A stretch of DNA of 64,000 bases from Parelaphostrongylus tenuis (lineage: Eukaryota > Nematoda > Chromadorea > Rhabditida > Metastrongylidae): contig JAHQIW010000349.1 in the NCBI GenBank assembly GCA_019055375.1, forward strand, positions 1-64,000, written 5' to 3'. The position numbers and the translations under genes are program-made. The notes under the pieces are model-generated. The model was not told the DNA's origin, made no database searches, and worked only from the letters and a program-made list of their open reading frames with translations. Shown in pieces: positions 39,701-45,493 of this stretch. Position 1 is the first letter of the stretch, and every line of letters begins with the position of its first letter.

Positions 39701-41955
39701 ACCACTTTGCTTTCTGGTGCACCACATCACTGAGCACTCCTAAACACCGCACTTGCTCGGTGCTTATTCAGTGGTGTGAAATTTCGCGCCATATGAAGAA
39801 CTTTTCACAAGTCATGTTTCAAAACGAAGAAAATTTGGAAAAACCTCCAAATATACTTTAATTTAGCAGGAGGATTTTAGTAAAATGGGCTTAACAACTC
39901 TTTCAGAAGTTGGACCATTCAAAAATCCGGTGACATAGCATATTTGAGCATATGTGGCGTAGTGAGTAGAAGTGCTCTGCATTGCACACAAGGTCGATGA
40001 TTCGATCTCGCGCTCATGGCTTACCAAGCCGTCCATCCTTCCGCGTTTGGTAAATTAGTACCATACGGCTCTCAACTTGTCTGAGAGGATAAGCAGCACT
40101 GATTTAATACAGTAGTAGGCCACAAAGAGTTACTGTAGAGGCCATATATGCATTCAGTCACCTCAGACGAGGTTAAAAATTGAAGACGAATGCACGGCGC
40201 ATCCCTGAGGGATTGATCATCACCGAGAGCTTTATTATTTATTCTTTCATGGCTTATTTATTGCTTAACACTTGAATAACTCGCCTTTAGGAGAGTCGGA
40301 TCAGCTTTAGTGCTCATTTGACGTTGATATCTTGACGATTGTGTATGAAACTCTAACATACTCAGTTCGGATATTTCCAAACAGCATTAGAGGAAGTGAC
40401 GGGCACTTTCGCATCGTAGAGACAACTTTGCTACTTTGTGGGCAGGATATCGGATCGGCGACAACTTGACCACTTTGTGAGTAGGGTATTTCGTTATAGC
40501 CGAAGTTTCTGGCATGCATTTACTCTTGTCTGCATTTCTTAATGGGAATATCAATCTTAGCACCAACTACTTGTTTAACTCTCTGTTTATGTGGTATATA
40601 AGTCCGAAGACTCATATTTGGCAATCATTACGTTTTCTGATTATTTTATTATTTGTTGATGACGACTATTCCTGGTGCAAAGTGACAATATAATCGTACA
40701 TGTCAGATTTTTCTTGCAGGCCTATCTTCATGACCAGTACTGTATCCATTTACATATCACGACCGAGAATGTATACTTGGCATTGGATTACAGCGATCCC
40801 TTAGAAATTCCATGCGATCAGTCCGTAAAAGTTGGCGATTTCTGTAAGTTTCGCTCAGATAACCATGAAATCACTACTGAATGCATTGACAACTCATGGT
40901 TTTATAAACAGGTTGGGCTACCGTGCCACATGTGAAGTGTGGTCGTATTCTTTCGCCGCAATCACTTTTACCGCCTGAAGGAATTATCAACGGCGATGAC
41001 AATACCACGGCTGCTGATGTGTGAGAAAAATTTTCAACAGATTACTTGATATATACTACAAAATCCGAAGAGAAAAATGACAGTCTTTGAAGTTATTCTT
41101 ATATCGCAAGTGCAGTCACATATGCATATTAACTTAAGTGCTTTTTGTAATGTAAATTCTGAATGTATTGTTTGAAATGAAGAGCCATCACGTCATGTCC
41201 TGCTCGCGATTTGTGTGGGGGAGATTCATAAATTCTCTGTGACATACACGTGCTTGATGGTTTGATGCCGGGCACAAGGCCTTACCGAGTATTCCTTCCC
41301 TACTGGTTGGGAAACTGATAGGCCACCACGAGTCATTATAAATGCCAGATATGGATTTAGTCGCCTCAAACAATGCTGGATGATTCCGAATGCAATTCGC
41401 ATGCGTTAGGAATGAATCAACTTTGAAAGCTTTATCCTTTATCCTTTTTTCTCTTGTATTGTAATCGTAAAGAATTCTCATATGTTTTTGACTTTAGCTG
41501 GCAGTACGGTTTACTACTAGCGGCAATGGTGACGTTAAACTCGGCAAAACCTCTGCTTTGCATAGTGCCAGATATCATTCTTACGGATAGATCAATTAAA
41601 AACTACTACACTTGCCTTTCTTCTGGAATACGTCAACTGTAAGTGCTTCCTATAAGTGTCAGTGTTCTTCTTTTTTGACTTTGAGTGCGTTTAAGTCATT
41701 GGCCAAGTTAATGCATGGATATCATTGATTTTTTTCAACTAAATTTAGTGATCCTTATGTTTCATCTTGAAAAGCAAGATTCTAATGTGCTTATCATCTA
41801 ATGCTCGAAATCGGTCAAATATGAAAAAAATTGAGGTGGGTTTCTCATTTATCCAAAACACGTTCACTTTCTCTTCAAGTTTATATAGATCTTTGTTAAA
41901 AAAAGACTTTGTGGATGCGCAGATTAGCATTAATGAGATAAGAGGAATGAAATAA
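20479..41955 (+). CDS. Receptor pseudokinase: Cys-rich/FN3 ectodomain, one TM, kinase-like domain (split gene, ~22 exons)
   Basis: Gene-level entry; exons follow separately. Joining exons by splice signal and phase gives about 1,000 residues: signal peptide (about 1-22), a Cys-containing segment, FN3-like modules (about 70-540), one hydrophobic helix (about 555-575) followed by RVRDRR, a polar Ser/Asp-rich juxtamembrane region, and a kinase-like domain (about 705 to the end). Kinase landmarks in order are FAIK (beta3 Lys), REFKIL and [11 protein letters not shown] (alphaC to beta4), GGTLSRFL (hinge), [13 protein letters not shown] (alphaE), HLHITTEN (catalytic loop), VKVGDFC, LPPEG (APE) and AADVWQYGLLL (alphaF). 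HRD is HLH, DFG is DFC and the Gly loop is unrecognisable, so conventional phosphotransfer is unlikely. Known RTK biology suggests a cell-surface signalling or scaffolding role; the ligand is unknown. The FN3 modules recall anosmin/KAL-1. A worm FN3 receptor kinase such as C. elegans HIR-1 is a possible relative, but I cannot verify this. Phase agrees at most junctions, the main support for the model. Confidence 0.82.
21174..21279 (+). CDS. Pseudokinase receptor exon 2: Cys-containing N-terminal segment
   Basis: Acceptor AAAATTTTCAG and donor GAG/GTAAGC are both strong. It encodes [10 protein letters not shown] followed by a Lys/Arg-rich stretch, and leaves in phase 1, which exon 3 accepts. 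An additional Cys-rich exon could be missing between exons 1 and 2. Confidence 0.65.
21355..21563 (+). CDS. Pseudokinase receptor exon 3: first half of FN3 module 1
   Basis: Acceptor GATGTTTCAG. Reads [11 protein letters not shown], then [16 protein letters not shown] and [10 protein letters not shown], matching the A-B-C strand pattern of FN3 domains and the RRYN-like C strand of anosmin FN3-1. The donor TGG/GTGTGT was chosen because it ends in phase 0 and joins exon 4 to complete the module. The open frame runs on to 21704 without it, so the 3' edge is uncertain. Confidence 0.65.
23073..23249 (+). CDS. Pseudokinase receptor exon 4: second half of FN3 module 1
   Basis: Acceptor CTTTCTTCAG, donor GAG/GTAATG, 59 full codons. 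The peptide [20 protein letters not shown] is the classic FN3 F-strand, turn and G-strand (compare anosmin FRVAAVNVHGTRGF). Intron 3 (about 1.5 kb) holds no gene I recognise. Confidence 0.75.
23352..23478 (+). CDS. Pseudokinase receptor exon 5: first half of FN3 module 2
   Basis: Acceptor TTATTATAG. Encodes [16 protein letters not shown] and [19 protein letters not shown], a B-C strand pattern. Exon 6 needs an incoming phase of 1, which fits only a weak donor at 23479 (GTGACG). A better-looking donor, GTAATG at 23469, would break the frame. The 3' edge is therefore tentative. Confidence 0.6.
23616..23792 (+). CDS. Pseudokinase receptor exon 6: second half of FN3 module 2
   Basis: Acceptor TTTTGTTTCAG and donor GTG/GTACGT. 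Encodes [18 protein letters not shown] (FN3 E and F strands), then YEFRTSTC and a second Cys ten residues on, like the C-terminal Cys pair after an anosmin FN3. Bases about 23645-23740 recur inverted at 25276-25375. Confidence 0.72.
24319..24574 (+). CDS. Pseudokinase receptor exon 7: FN3-like module 3
   Basis: Acceptor TTTATTCCAG; phase 1 is accepted from exon 6. Encodes [30 protein letters not shown] and [11 protein letters not shown], alternating strands consistent with another FN3-like fold. The open frame stops at 24576-24578, and the donor ATT/GTAAAT at 24575 is the natural end but leaves phase 2, which does not fit exon 8. The 3' end is unresolved. Confidence 0.55.
24623..24742 (+). 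CDS. Pseudokinase receptor exon 8: start of the membrane-proximal FN3 module
   Basis: Encodes [15 protein letters not shown] then [10 protein letters not shown], a textbook FN3 opening (Pro-rich A strand, Trp-containing B strand). Donor ATG/GTAGGC leaves phase 1, which exon 9 accepts. The start is at ACATACAG/ (24622) or TTTTAG/ (24631). Either needs phase 1 from exon 7, which I cannot supply. Confidence 0.6.
24780..24902. repeat. TA/TG-rich microsatellite in receptor intron 8
   Basis: Long ATATAC/ATATGC then pure (TA)n tract directly abutting the 5' end of a SINE copy. Frames encoding YIYIYI strings here are artefacts of the repeat. Confidence 0.9.
24903..25212 (+). repeat. tRNA-derived SINE, copy 1
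   Basis: Starts GGAGCGCATGTGGCGCAGTA (box A region), has a box B-like GGTCGATGATTCAATTT, then a family-specific body (AGATATGCATTCAATCACC, GATGAATGCATGGCGC type) and a tail of TTTATCC repeats. Box B is mutated (ATTCAATTT instead of GTTCGATCT). Inserted beside (TA)n within intron 8. Confidence 0.75.
25276..25375 (-). repeat. Inverted partial copy of receptor exon 6
   Basis: The reverse complement of this segment matches about 23,645-23,740 of exon 6 with only a few mismatches, including CCGTACAC, TACGTCTATGGCACGTTGG and TTCCTCGTATGAATT. It lies about 1.5 kb downstream in intron 8, in the opposite orientation. It is followed directly by GAGAGCTTTATC, as in the 3' tail of the local SINE family. 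Confidence 0.85.
25392..25485. repeat. (TA)n microsatellite
   Basis: TATATAC repeats followed by a pure TA tract, downstream of the inverted exon copy. Confidence 0.88.
25726..25874 (+). CDS. Pseudokinase receptor exon 9: membrane-proximal FN3 module, continued
   Basis: Acceptor TTTCTTCAG; encodes [22 protein letters not shown] and [13 protein letters not shown]. Phase 1 in and phase 0 out both match the neighbours. Donor TGG/GTGGGA is moderate. It is followed by a 4.9-kb intron holding an antisense RTE element. Confidence 0.7.
27392..30375 (-). mobile_element. RTE-type LINE (RTE-1), near full length but decayed, antisense in intron 9
   Basis: Minus-strand blocks lie in the right order for an RTE polyprotein. 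At 28,992-29,255 the end of the APE-type endonuclease reads [20 protein letters not shown] and NWDVLKSL. At 28,276-28,509 the reverse transcriptase reads [29 protein letters not shown]. At 27,400-27,700 is the C-terminal segment shared with two solo 3' ends in this window. Stops and frameshifts separate the blocks. The 3' end is about 27,392; the 5' limit near 30,375 is a guess. Inserted antisense to the receptor gene. Confidence 0.8.
30436..30507. repeat. Short palindrome flanking the RTE
   Basis: CGCAATAAACATTCAATATA and its near-perfect inverse (TATATTGTATGTTTATTGCG) are separated by about 25 bases containing GAATTC, giving a strong hairpin. It may be paired ends of a small element; related GTTTATTAC or GTTTATTG stretches occur at 27,040, 27,305 and 30,600. 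Confidence 0.55.
30475..30747 (-). other. Repeat-like minus-strand frame next to the RTE
   Basis: A 90-codon frame rich in Arg/His ([20 protein letters not shown]) with locally higher GC than its surroundings. It may be the 5' untranslated/leader part of the adjacent RTE or a separate repeat. No domain recognised. Confidence 0.25.
30809..31048 (+). CDS. Pseudokinase receptor exon 10: end of FN3 and pre-membrane stalk
   Basis: Acceptor GTTTTTTAG, donor TTA/GTAAGG, exactly 80 codons. Encodes [19 protein letters not shown] (FN3 F/G strands), then a stalk containing [19 protein letters not shown]. It is the largest exon. A hairpin element starts only about 22 bases past its donor. Confidence 0.75.
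31070..31640. mobile_element. Hairpin (mariner-type) MITE, copy 2, in intron 10
   Basis: Ends are inverted repeats: TTGTCCCATAAGTCTTGACA..CTATAGCAATTAACA on the left, and on the right TGTTTATTGCTATAGTGCAA. Inside, GCGGCGAGCAAGATTAATGG pairs with CCATTAATCTTGTTCGCCGC, making nearly the whole element a hairpin. TTGTCCCATAA also begins the mariner element at 34,788. Confidence 0.72.
32218..32395 (+). CDS. Pseudokinase receptor exon 11: transmembrane helix and stop-transfer
   Basis: Acceptor TTTCTTCAG, donor GTG/GTAAGC. Begins [20 protein letters not shown], a helix of about 21 residues, followed directly by CRVRDRREW and a basic, Ser/Pro-containing cytoplasmic stretch. The positive-inside pattern makes this type I topology, given the signal peptide. 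Confidence 0.78.
32720..32790 (+). CDS. Pseudokinase receptor exon 12: juxtamembrane micro-exon
   Basis: A 71-base exon between acceptor TGCACCCAG and donor CGT/GTAAGC. Encodes [20 protein letters not shown] found it because exon 11 leaves phase 1 and exon 13 needs phase 0; this is the only stretch in the interval that converts one to the other with good splice sites. Confidence 0.6.
32989..33093 (+). CDS. Pseudokinase receptor exon 13: acidic juxtamembrane segment
   Basis: Acceptor TTGATTTAG, donor AAT/GTGAGT, 35 codons in phase 0. Encodes an acidic, Ser-rich stretch ([17 protein letters not shown]) ending [12 protein letters not shown]. The Tyr and Ser/Thr residues could be phosphorylation sites for other kinases; that is speculation. 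Confidence 0.7.
33204..33289 (+). CDS. Pseudokinase receptor exon 14: linker before the kinase-like domain
   Basis: Acceptor TTTGGTTTAG, donor ATC/GTAAGC, 86 bases, leaving phase 2, which exon 15 accepts. Encodes [15 protein letters not shown], then a Thr/Pro-rich stretch. Three Cys in a cytoplasmic linker is unusual, and no known motif is recognised. Confidence 0.62.
33367..33672 (-). repeat. tRNA-derived SINE, copy 2
   Basis: Minus-strand copy: reading + it begins AAAGGATAAAGGATAAAGC (inverted tail) and ends CGCCACATGCGCTC (inverted head with box A). Well preserved body, and abuts a (TA)n tract at its 5' end, as copy 1 does. Confidence 0.75.
33673..33752. repeat. (TA)n microsatellite between SINE and RTE 3' end
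   Basis: TA repeats with interspersed AAAACATATA units. Confidence 0.88.
33758..34062 (-). mobile_element. RTE-1 3' end fragment
   Basis: Minus-strand frame includes [20 protein letters not shown], the hallmark C-terminal block of RTE polyproteins. It aligns with 27,392-27,690 and 49,920-50,205, is about 300 bases long, and is 5'-truncated just past GATATCCTGGCGTGT. Confidence 0.78.
34147..34450 (+). repeat. tRNA-derived SINE, copy 3
   Basis: AGAGCGCGTGTGGCGCAGTG head, box B region GTCGATGATTCAATTTCGC, conserved body and TTATCCTTTATAC tail. The tail is followed by TATACATA repeats that run to the splice acceptor of receptor exon 15. Confidence 0.72.
34452..34545. repeat. TA-rich tract ending at exon 15 acceptor
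   Basis: Imperfect TATATACATA repeats following a SINE tail. The last nine bases before exon 15 (GTTCTTCAG) are the only non-repeat part of the acceptor. Confidence 0.75.
34554..34675 (+). CDS. Pseudokinase receptor exon 15: kinase beta1-beta3 with degenerate Gly loop
   Basis: Acceptor GTTCTTCAG lies directly after a (TA)n tract; donor GTC/GTAAGT. Encodes [19 protein letters not shown] and then TFAIKYS. The AIK Lys corresponds to the beta3 ATP-binding Lys, but where GxGxxG should be there are no glycines. Incoming phase 2 and outgoing phase 1 match both neighbours. Confidence 0.75.
34788..35303 (-). mobile_element. Internally deleted mariner-like element in intron 15
   Basis: Terminal inverted repeats: TTGTCCCATAATTTCTCGCA at the left and TGCGAAGGAAATTATGGGAC(AA) at the right. 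The minus strand encodes fragments of the mariner C-terminus, [33 protein letters not shown] (APSDYHLFRAL equivalent) and GIQSLPNKW. About 516 bp, so most of the transposase is missing. Confidence 0.75.
35684..35991 (+). repeat. tRNA-derived SINE, copy 4, with target-site duplication
   Basis: Best preserved + copy: box A TGGCGCAGTGGTTAGAGGTG and box B GGTTCGATCTC. It is flanked by the 12-base direct repeat TTTATCACTGTT at 35,671-35,682 and 35,987-35,998, a target-site duplication overlapping the tail. This supports LINE-mediated, fairly recent insertion. Confidence 0.85.
36392..36495 (+). CDS. Pseudokinase receptor exon 16: kinase alphaC-beta4
   Basis: Acceptor CTTTCTAG, donor CAG/GTGAGT. 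Encodes [20 protein letters not shown], then [10 protein letters not shown], the conserved alphaC/beta4 layout of tyrosine-kinase-like domains (E of EFKIL in the alphaC position, HxNLVxxLG). Confidence 0.82.
36620..37390 (-). mobile_element. Mariner-like element remnant in intron 16
   Basis: The ends share blocks with the hairpin MITEs (GTATACAGCTTGCCTATGCTT, GCAAGCGAATTTGCTCCCAAGG). The minus strand carries [14 protein letters not shown], the mariner RKWVPHELTE motif between the two N-terminal helix-turn-helix units, preceded by RIQSWRENS-like residues. It suggests that the hairpin MITEs derive from this mariner lineage. Limits approximate. Confidence 0.65.
37448..37530 (+). CDS. Pseudokinase receptor exon 17: kinase beta5-hinge
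   Basis: Acceptor GATTATAG, donor TCG/GTAGTT. Encodes [20 protein letters not shown], matching the beta5-hinge-alphaD consensus (hydrophobic strand, E, then GGxLxxFL). It starts phase 0 and leaves phase 2, as its neighbours require. Confidence 0.78.
37596..37686 (+). CDS. Pseudokinase receptor exon 18: kinase alphaE
   Basis: Acceptor GCGTTGCAG, donor CTG/GTAAGT. The end, [11 protein letters not shown], matches the alphaE helix consensus (FALDIAxGL) and continues into AYLH of exon 19. Confidence 0.78.
37687..40719. other. Receptor intron 18 (3.0 kb)
   Basis: Apart from a SINE at 39,947-40,245 it holds only AT-rich sequence and short frames. It is needed to link FALNVAQAL to AYLH of the kinase-like domain. 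Confidence 0.6.
39947..40245 (+). repeat. tRNA-derived SINE, copy 5
   Basis: GAGCATATGTGGCGTAGTGA head, good box B (GATTCGATCTCGCGCTC), body with ATATGCATTCAGTCACCTC and GGGATTGATCATCACCGAGA, short T-rich tail. Diverged box A. Confidence 0.7.
40720..40843 (+). CDS. Pseudokinase receptor exon 19: catalytic-loop equivalent (HLH) and DF
   Basis: Acceptor TTTCTTGCAG, donor TCT/GTAAGT. Encodes [20 protein letters not shown] and, after an insert, VKVGDF. By alignment with HRDLAARN, the HRD Asp is His and the Arg is Leu, while the Asn of the loop is kept. The DFG codon for Gly is split across the intron and becomes Cys. Confidence 0.83.
40912..41020 (+). CDS. Pseudokinase receptor exon 20: activation segment and APE
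   Basis: Follows a 68-base intron (TTTATAAACAG acceptor); donor ATGT/GTGAGA. Encodes [18 protein letters not shown] and LLPPEG, the APE equivalent (PPE), then NTTAADV leading into alphaF. The frame is open only when the small intron is removed. Confidence 0.8.
41195..41452 (+). repeat. tRNA-derived SINE, copy 6 (degenerate)
   Basis: The head is decayed, but GCCAGATATGGATTTAGTCG, AACAATGCTGGATGATTCCG and the AAAGCTTTATCCTTTATCC tail match the family. Lies in receptor intron 20. Confidence 0.6.
41498..41638 (+). CDS. Pseudokinase receptor exon 21: kinase alphaF-alphaH
   Basis: Acceptor TTGACTTTAG, donor ACT/GTAAGT. Completes [15 protein letters not shown], equivalent to SDVWSFGVLLWEIFTLG, and continues into [14 protein letters not shown], the alphaG/H region. 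Confidence 0.8.
41749..41955 (+). CDS. Pseudokinase receptor exon 22: terminal exon with a one-base frame break
   Basis: The best acceptor (AACTAAATTTAG) reads LDPYVSS and then stops at 41768. One base out of frame, from about 41767, it reads [20 protein letters not shown], clearly the last kinase helix (Cys, then R six to seven residues on). A missing T in TCTTGA at 41766-41768 would explain this. A weak acceptor GAAAAG/ at 41774 would restore frame without an indel. After KKIE the frame ends at 41953-41955, or at 41925-41927 if a small intron (GTGGGT to TTATATAG) is removed. An AATAAA overlaps the final stop. Confidence 0.55.
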
Positions 41956-41960
41956 AACAG
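41949..41960 (+). terminator. Candidate polyadenylation signal
   Basis: AATAAA overlaps the stop codon of the pseudokinase gene (ATGAAATAAAAC), with T-rich sequence following at about 41980. The extreme closeness to the stop would make a very short 3' UTR, which occurs in nematodes. This is inference. Confidence 0.35.
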
Positions 41961-41969
41961 AAATGTCCA

Positions 41970-43325
41970 AGAGCAAACTTTATTTTTTCGTACTCGAACA
42001 ATTTGGGATAGTTTTCGACGAGTGACTACCGATGATTTTCAATAACTAAAGTACTTGAAAAATTAGGAATACGAAAGAACTATGAAGGAGGCGAAACAAC
42101 CGAAACTTGAGCTGTTTGAATAAGTAATAGTATGAAAATCTCGTTTCTAACTTTATAGAAAAAACAAGACCTACAAAGGAGTTTTTAGTTCATCTAAGTT
42201 AGACTACCTATGATTTTCAAGGATTTTATTTTGCAAGTAAAGTTGTTTTGCCTGTTCTCGCTAAATGATCTAACTGCAAATATGAATGACTCGTTCACAC
42301 ACCATCACTACGTTCTGCTATACGAAATGTCGCTTGTTTCGCCTTCGGTTACTTCCTTTTTTGGTATATGAGTAAATGAAGTAGCAAAAACGAAATTTGT
42401 TGGCTTCAAATTTCACCACTGCAAATTTAACAAGAATATCTACATCTGTGAATCTTATCTAAACAAAAATCACTGTGAACATGTCGATTCAACACCTTGG
42501 GTACGCCAGCCCCAGTGCGCCAGCGCCGCCGCGGCGGAGCACAGTCCTTAGTTTTGAGTGATTACTGATGCCGACCATCGGAAGCAAGGTTACTGTCCGA
42601 TCCCCTTCCAAGATGCTTTACAGCAGATTTTCGGTGTTACTCTTTGGTGTCGAATAGTTTGAAGGCTGTTCTGTAACGTAGTTATTGTAGCAAAAACGCT
42701 GTTATTTTATAAATCATTACTTTTTGATACGAAAAGTAGATCATAGGGTAACAACGGAACGAATGCGCAGGTTTCGCAAATCGACTGTAACCACTCCTAT
42801 AAAATTTCTTCTTTAAAGTCGTATACTGCGGAAAATATGTTGTTTATTTCCGACTTTTACAACACTGTCGAGAGTAATGCGAAAAGAAGTTGGACATGCA
42901 TTGTTACCCCATGGATACACGTGTCGCAACAAAAACTAGTGAGATATCACACAGCTGAGCGTTTCTTCTCTTTCTATAATGATTACGTTATAAAAATCTT
43001 GAATACTAATCGGAACCAAGAAAAGACACCAAGGAATCTGCTGCAAAATGTCGTGGGATAGCATCGAACTATCAACATCCTCTCGATGGCCGGCATCAGT
43101 AAACACTCGGCAGTACGGACTGCGCGATGAGGTTAGACTAGCACCGTAATCCTCTCATAATAAAAAAGTTCAACTCTAAAACAGTTATTGCTTTTTCATT
43201 GTATGAATGGAAATCAATTTATTTCGGACTCTGGACGTAAAAGCTTACTGAAGATCAAGGCAAATTTTCATTGAAATTGAATAAAGGTGATAGTGTCTTA
43301 TTTTTCGGATAATCGTGAAATGATC
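41970..43325. other. Intergenic after the receptor gene
   Basis: No gene recognised. A small GC-rich island (about 42,500-42,545, CGCCAGCGCCGCCGCGGCGG) stands out. A stretch at 43,045-43,145 reads on the minus strand as a tRNA-like relic (AGTTCGATGCT in the box B position). Confidence 0.4.
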
Positions 43326-43330
43326 AACAT

Positions 43331-43610
43331 CTAGTACAACTGAGTTGATGAAGCCATCAGGTGCATATCGGTTTTAGCTTTTTGAAGAGATACCTGGTCT
43401 TTTATATTCCATCTGGCGCTGAAGTAACACATAACTACATTGTTTTTATGTAAAAGTTCAGTTGTGAATTGATAGTATCTCAGAAGACTGCGATTATAGA
43501 AGCTCTTGATGGAGTTGGTGAAGCAGACTGCTGATATATCTCCATTGAGATTGAGAGAGAAAGAATAGGAATGAGGCGGTGCTGTGCTGTAGCCAGTAGC
43601 GAGCTGCTCA
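43331..43610 (-). CDS. Plausible terminal exon of an unknown gene
   Basis: On the minus strand a strong acceptor (TTTCTAACTTTCAG) is followed by a 92-codon open frame to TAG at 43,331. It contains SYSFSLNLNGDISAVCFTN and LLHKNNVVMCYFSARWNIKD, alternating strand-like hydrophobic residues. Codon choice looks coding. I recognise no family. Incoming phase is 1 base before the first codon. The upstream exon could not be fixed. Confidence 0.45.
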
Positions 43611-43902
43611 CTGAAAGTTAGAAATATCTTATTAGATGACAATTTTTGGAAGGTGTTTTAGCAAATTTATGGCAAAGGGGAAACTTGAGCTTTGCTTTGT
43701 GAGACGTGGGCATCCAATTCAAAGAATGGTCTATTTTTCTAGAAAGAGATTGCCTCGCTGAATTTTTCGGCTCCGGCATCCGTTGCTGGTACGAATTCGG
43801 TGCTTGTGTGAGCGACTTGAAGTACTTGAGCTTCTCGGTTGATTCTGTTGATGTCGTAGTTGTGACTTTTTTTTCGTCTTTTATTTTGGTTATAGTATTA
43901 AC

Positions 43903-44030
43903 CTTTAAGGTCTCGATGATGATCTCTTCAAAATCTTTCGTGTTTTTATGTTTCAAATAGTCACGTTTTCGCAAATGATTGTTGGCGGTGTAATGTGCAT
44001 GTATTTTCCAATTTATGAGCTTTTGTTACG
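43903..44030 (-). CDS. Possible upstream exon of the same minus-strand gene
   Basis: Open minus-strand frame reading NWKIHAHYTANNHLRKRDYL and FEEIIIETLK, ending at a good donor (AAG/GTTAAT). The phase does not match the exon at 43,331-43,610, so a further exon or a different donor would be needed. Tentative. Confidence 0.22.
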
Positions 44031-44978
44031 AAGGAGTACCGAAAATTGAGATCTGAGTTCGTCGGTTTAAATCAACATGCTATTTTTTTTTTGAAAATTT
44101 TATTGTTTGTTTTCTGCCGTATTACTCCTTCATCTAATAATCATAGATCGGTTATAGTTTCTATAGTTTATATTGGTAATGTGATTCTACTTTGTTAGCT
44201 TGCATCTCATTATACCAGTGTTTAGTAGAGTTGTTCGACGTCTTATTGTTACAAGAAGCAATATTTTCGGGTCACGTGATGTATAACCAGCTTGTAAATG
44301 GTTGCTGCTATCATTCAACATCAGCAAACAACTGCCATAATCCTATGTCACTATTTTGATGCATTCACTTCTTTAAGTGTATAAAGCATTTCTTTGATTT
44401 CAAAAGTCATTACGTCATTGCAGTAGCGCTCTACATTCCTCATTTGTTCATTTTCAACTAGCCTACATCTATTTTCGGAAACTTAACATTATTTCATTCG
44501 ACTCGTCTCTCGTATTCATCCATTCGACGCATCTACGTTTAGGTTCCGCTGCCCTTTCGCCCTTTTGGAACTCCGGACTTCTTTAGAAGATGGTTGAATG
44601 CTAGCTAATAGATTTCAATTTATATCAGTGGATCGTTGTAAAAAAGCACTTTCAGGCTCACTTTGCAAATTCCCTACATTGCGTTATACCCTTTGTTTGT
44701 CTTTGCAAAGCCCTATTCAGCAGAGAGTGAAAATTGATAGCATGAGACTTCAGTAAATAATTCCAATCGGCGGATTGTTTTCATTGGTTATACCAGTTCG
44801 CTGTTGTCACTTCTTCATTGAGTTCCTTAGAAGTAAAATGATTTTCAACATCTTGAACTTATTTGGATGACGAATGCCAGGTACTTCTAGGAAGACAGAA
44901 AAACCAGGAAGCTTACCTTCATATTGTGCACAAGGCTAGCTTAATTACGTAATTTATCCAGCATCTCGTTAACCCTTT

Positions 44979-45492
44979 CGGGACGGCGGATGATCGCTCC
45001 TTTTTTCTTCTTCGCTTGGAAGAAAAATCACAGGCTTCTGGTGTCACTCTGACACTATACTATTTTTTCTAGACACCTATGTGCTTTTGGTGATTATGCA
45101 GTTTCTATGTGTGAAGAAAAATTTGAGGGTGAAAGTGATCTTCATTTCGCTCTTACATCCCTAAGTGAAGGTCTTCTGAAAATCAAACTCAGTTTCACAA
45201 ATATCAATAATTGAGCTATTTCTTGACTGCCAGAAGCTCAGTGATAAACCATTCACACATCCTGACGTAGCAGAAAATGCGAGCCGAATGTGAATTGTAA
45301 TCATTCTTTTTTTTGCTGTTACAGCATATCGAAAGGTTGTCACAGAAATCAAGCAGAGTGTTGAGATCATCGGGACTTGAGTTTTCGATTGATCACTAAA
45401 GATTTAGTGGAAATCTCTATGCAGTAACAACGGCCAACAATTGATTGTATACCTGGGAAGGTATACGCCGTCCCGAACGGGTCAATAGAGGT
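44979..45492. mobile_element. piggyBac-like non-autonomous element 1
   Basis: Left end TTAACCCTTTCGGGACGGCG and right end CGCCGTCCCGAACGGGTCAA are inverted repeats. TTAA flank plus CCC-type terminus is characteristic of piggyBac-type elements. The right TTAA is mutated. No transposase is recognisable in about 510 bp. Confidence 0.6.
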
Positions 45493-45493
45493 T

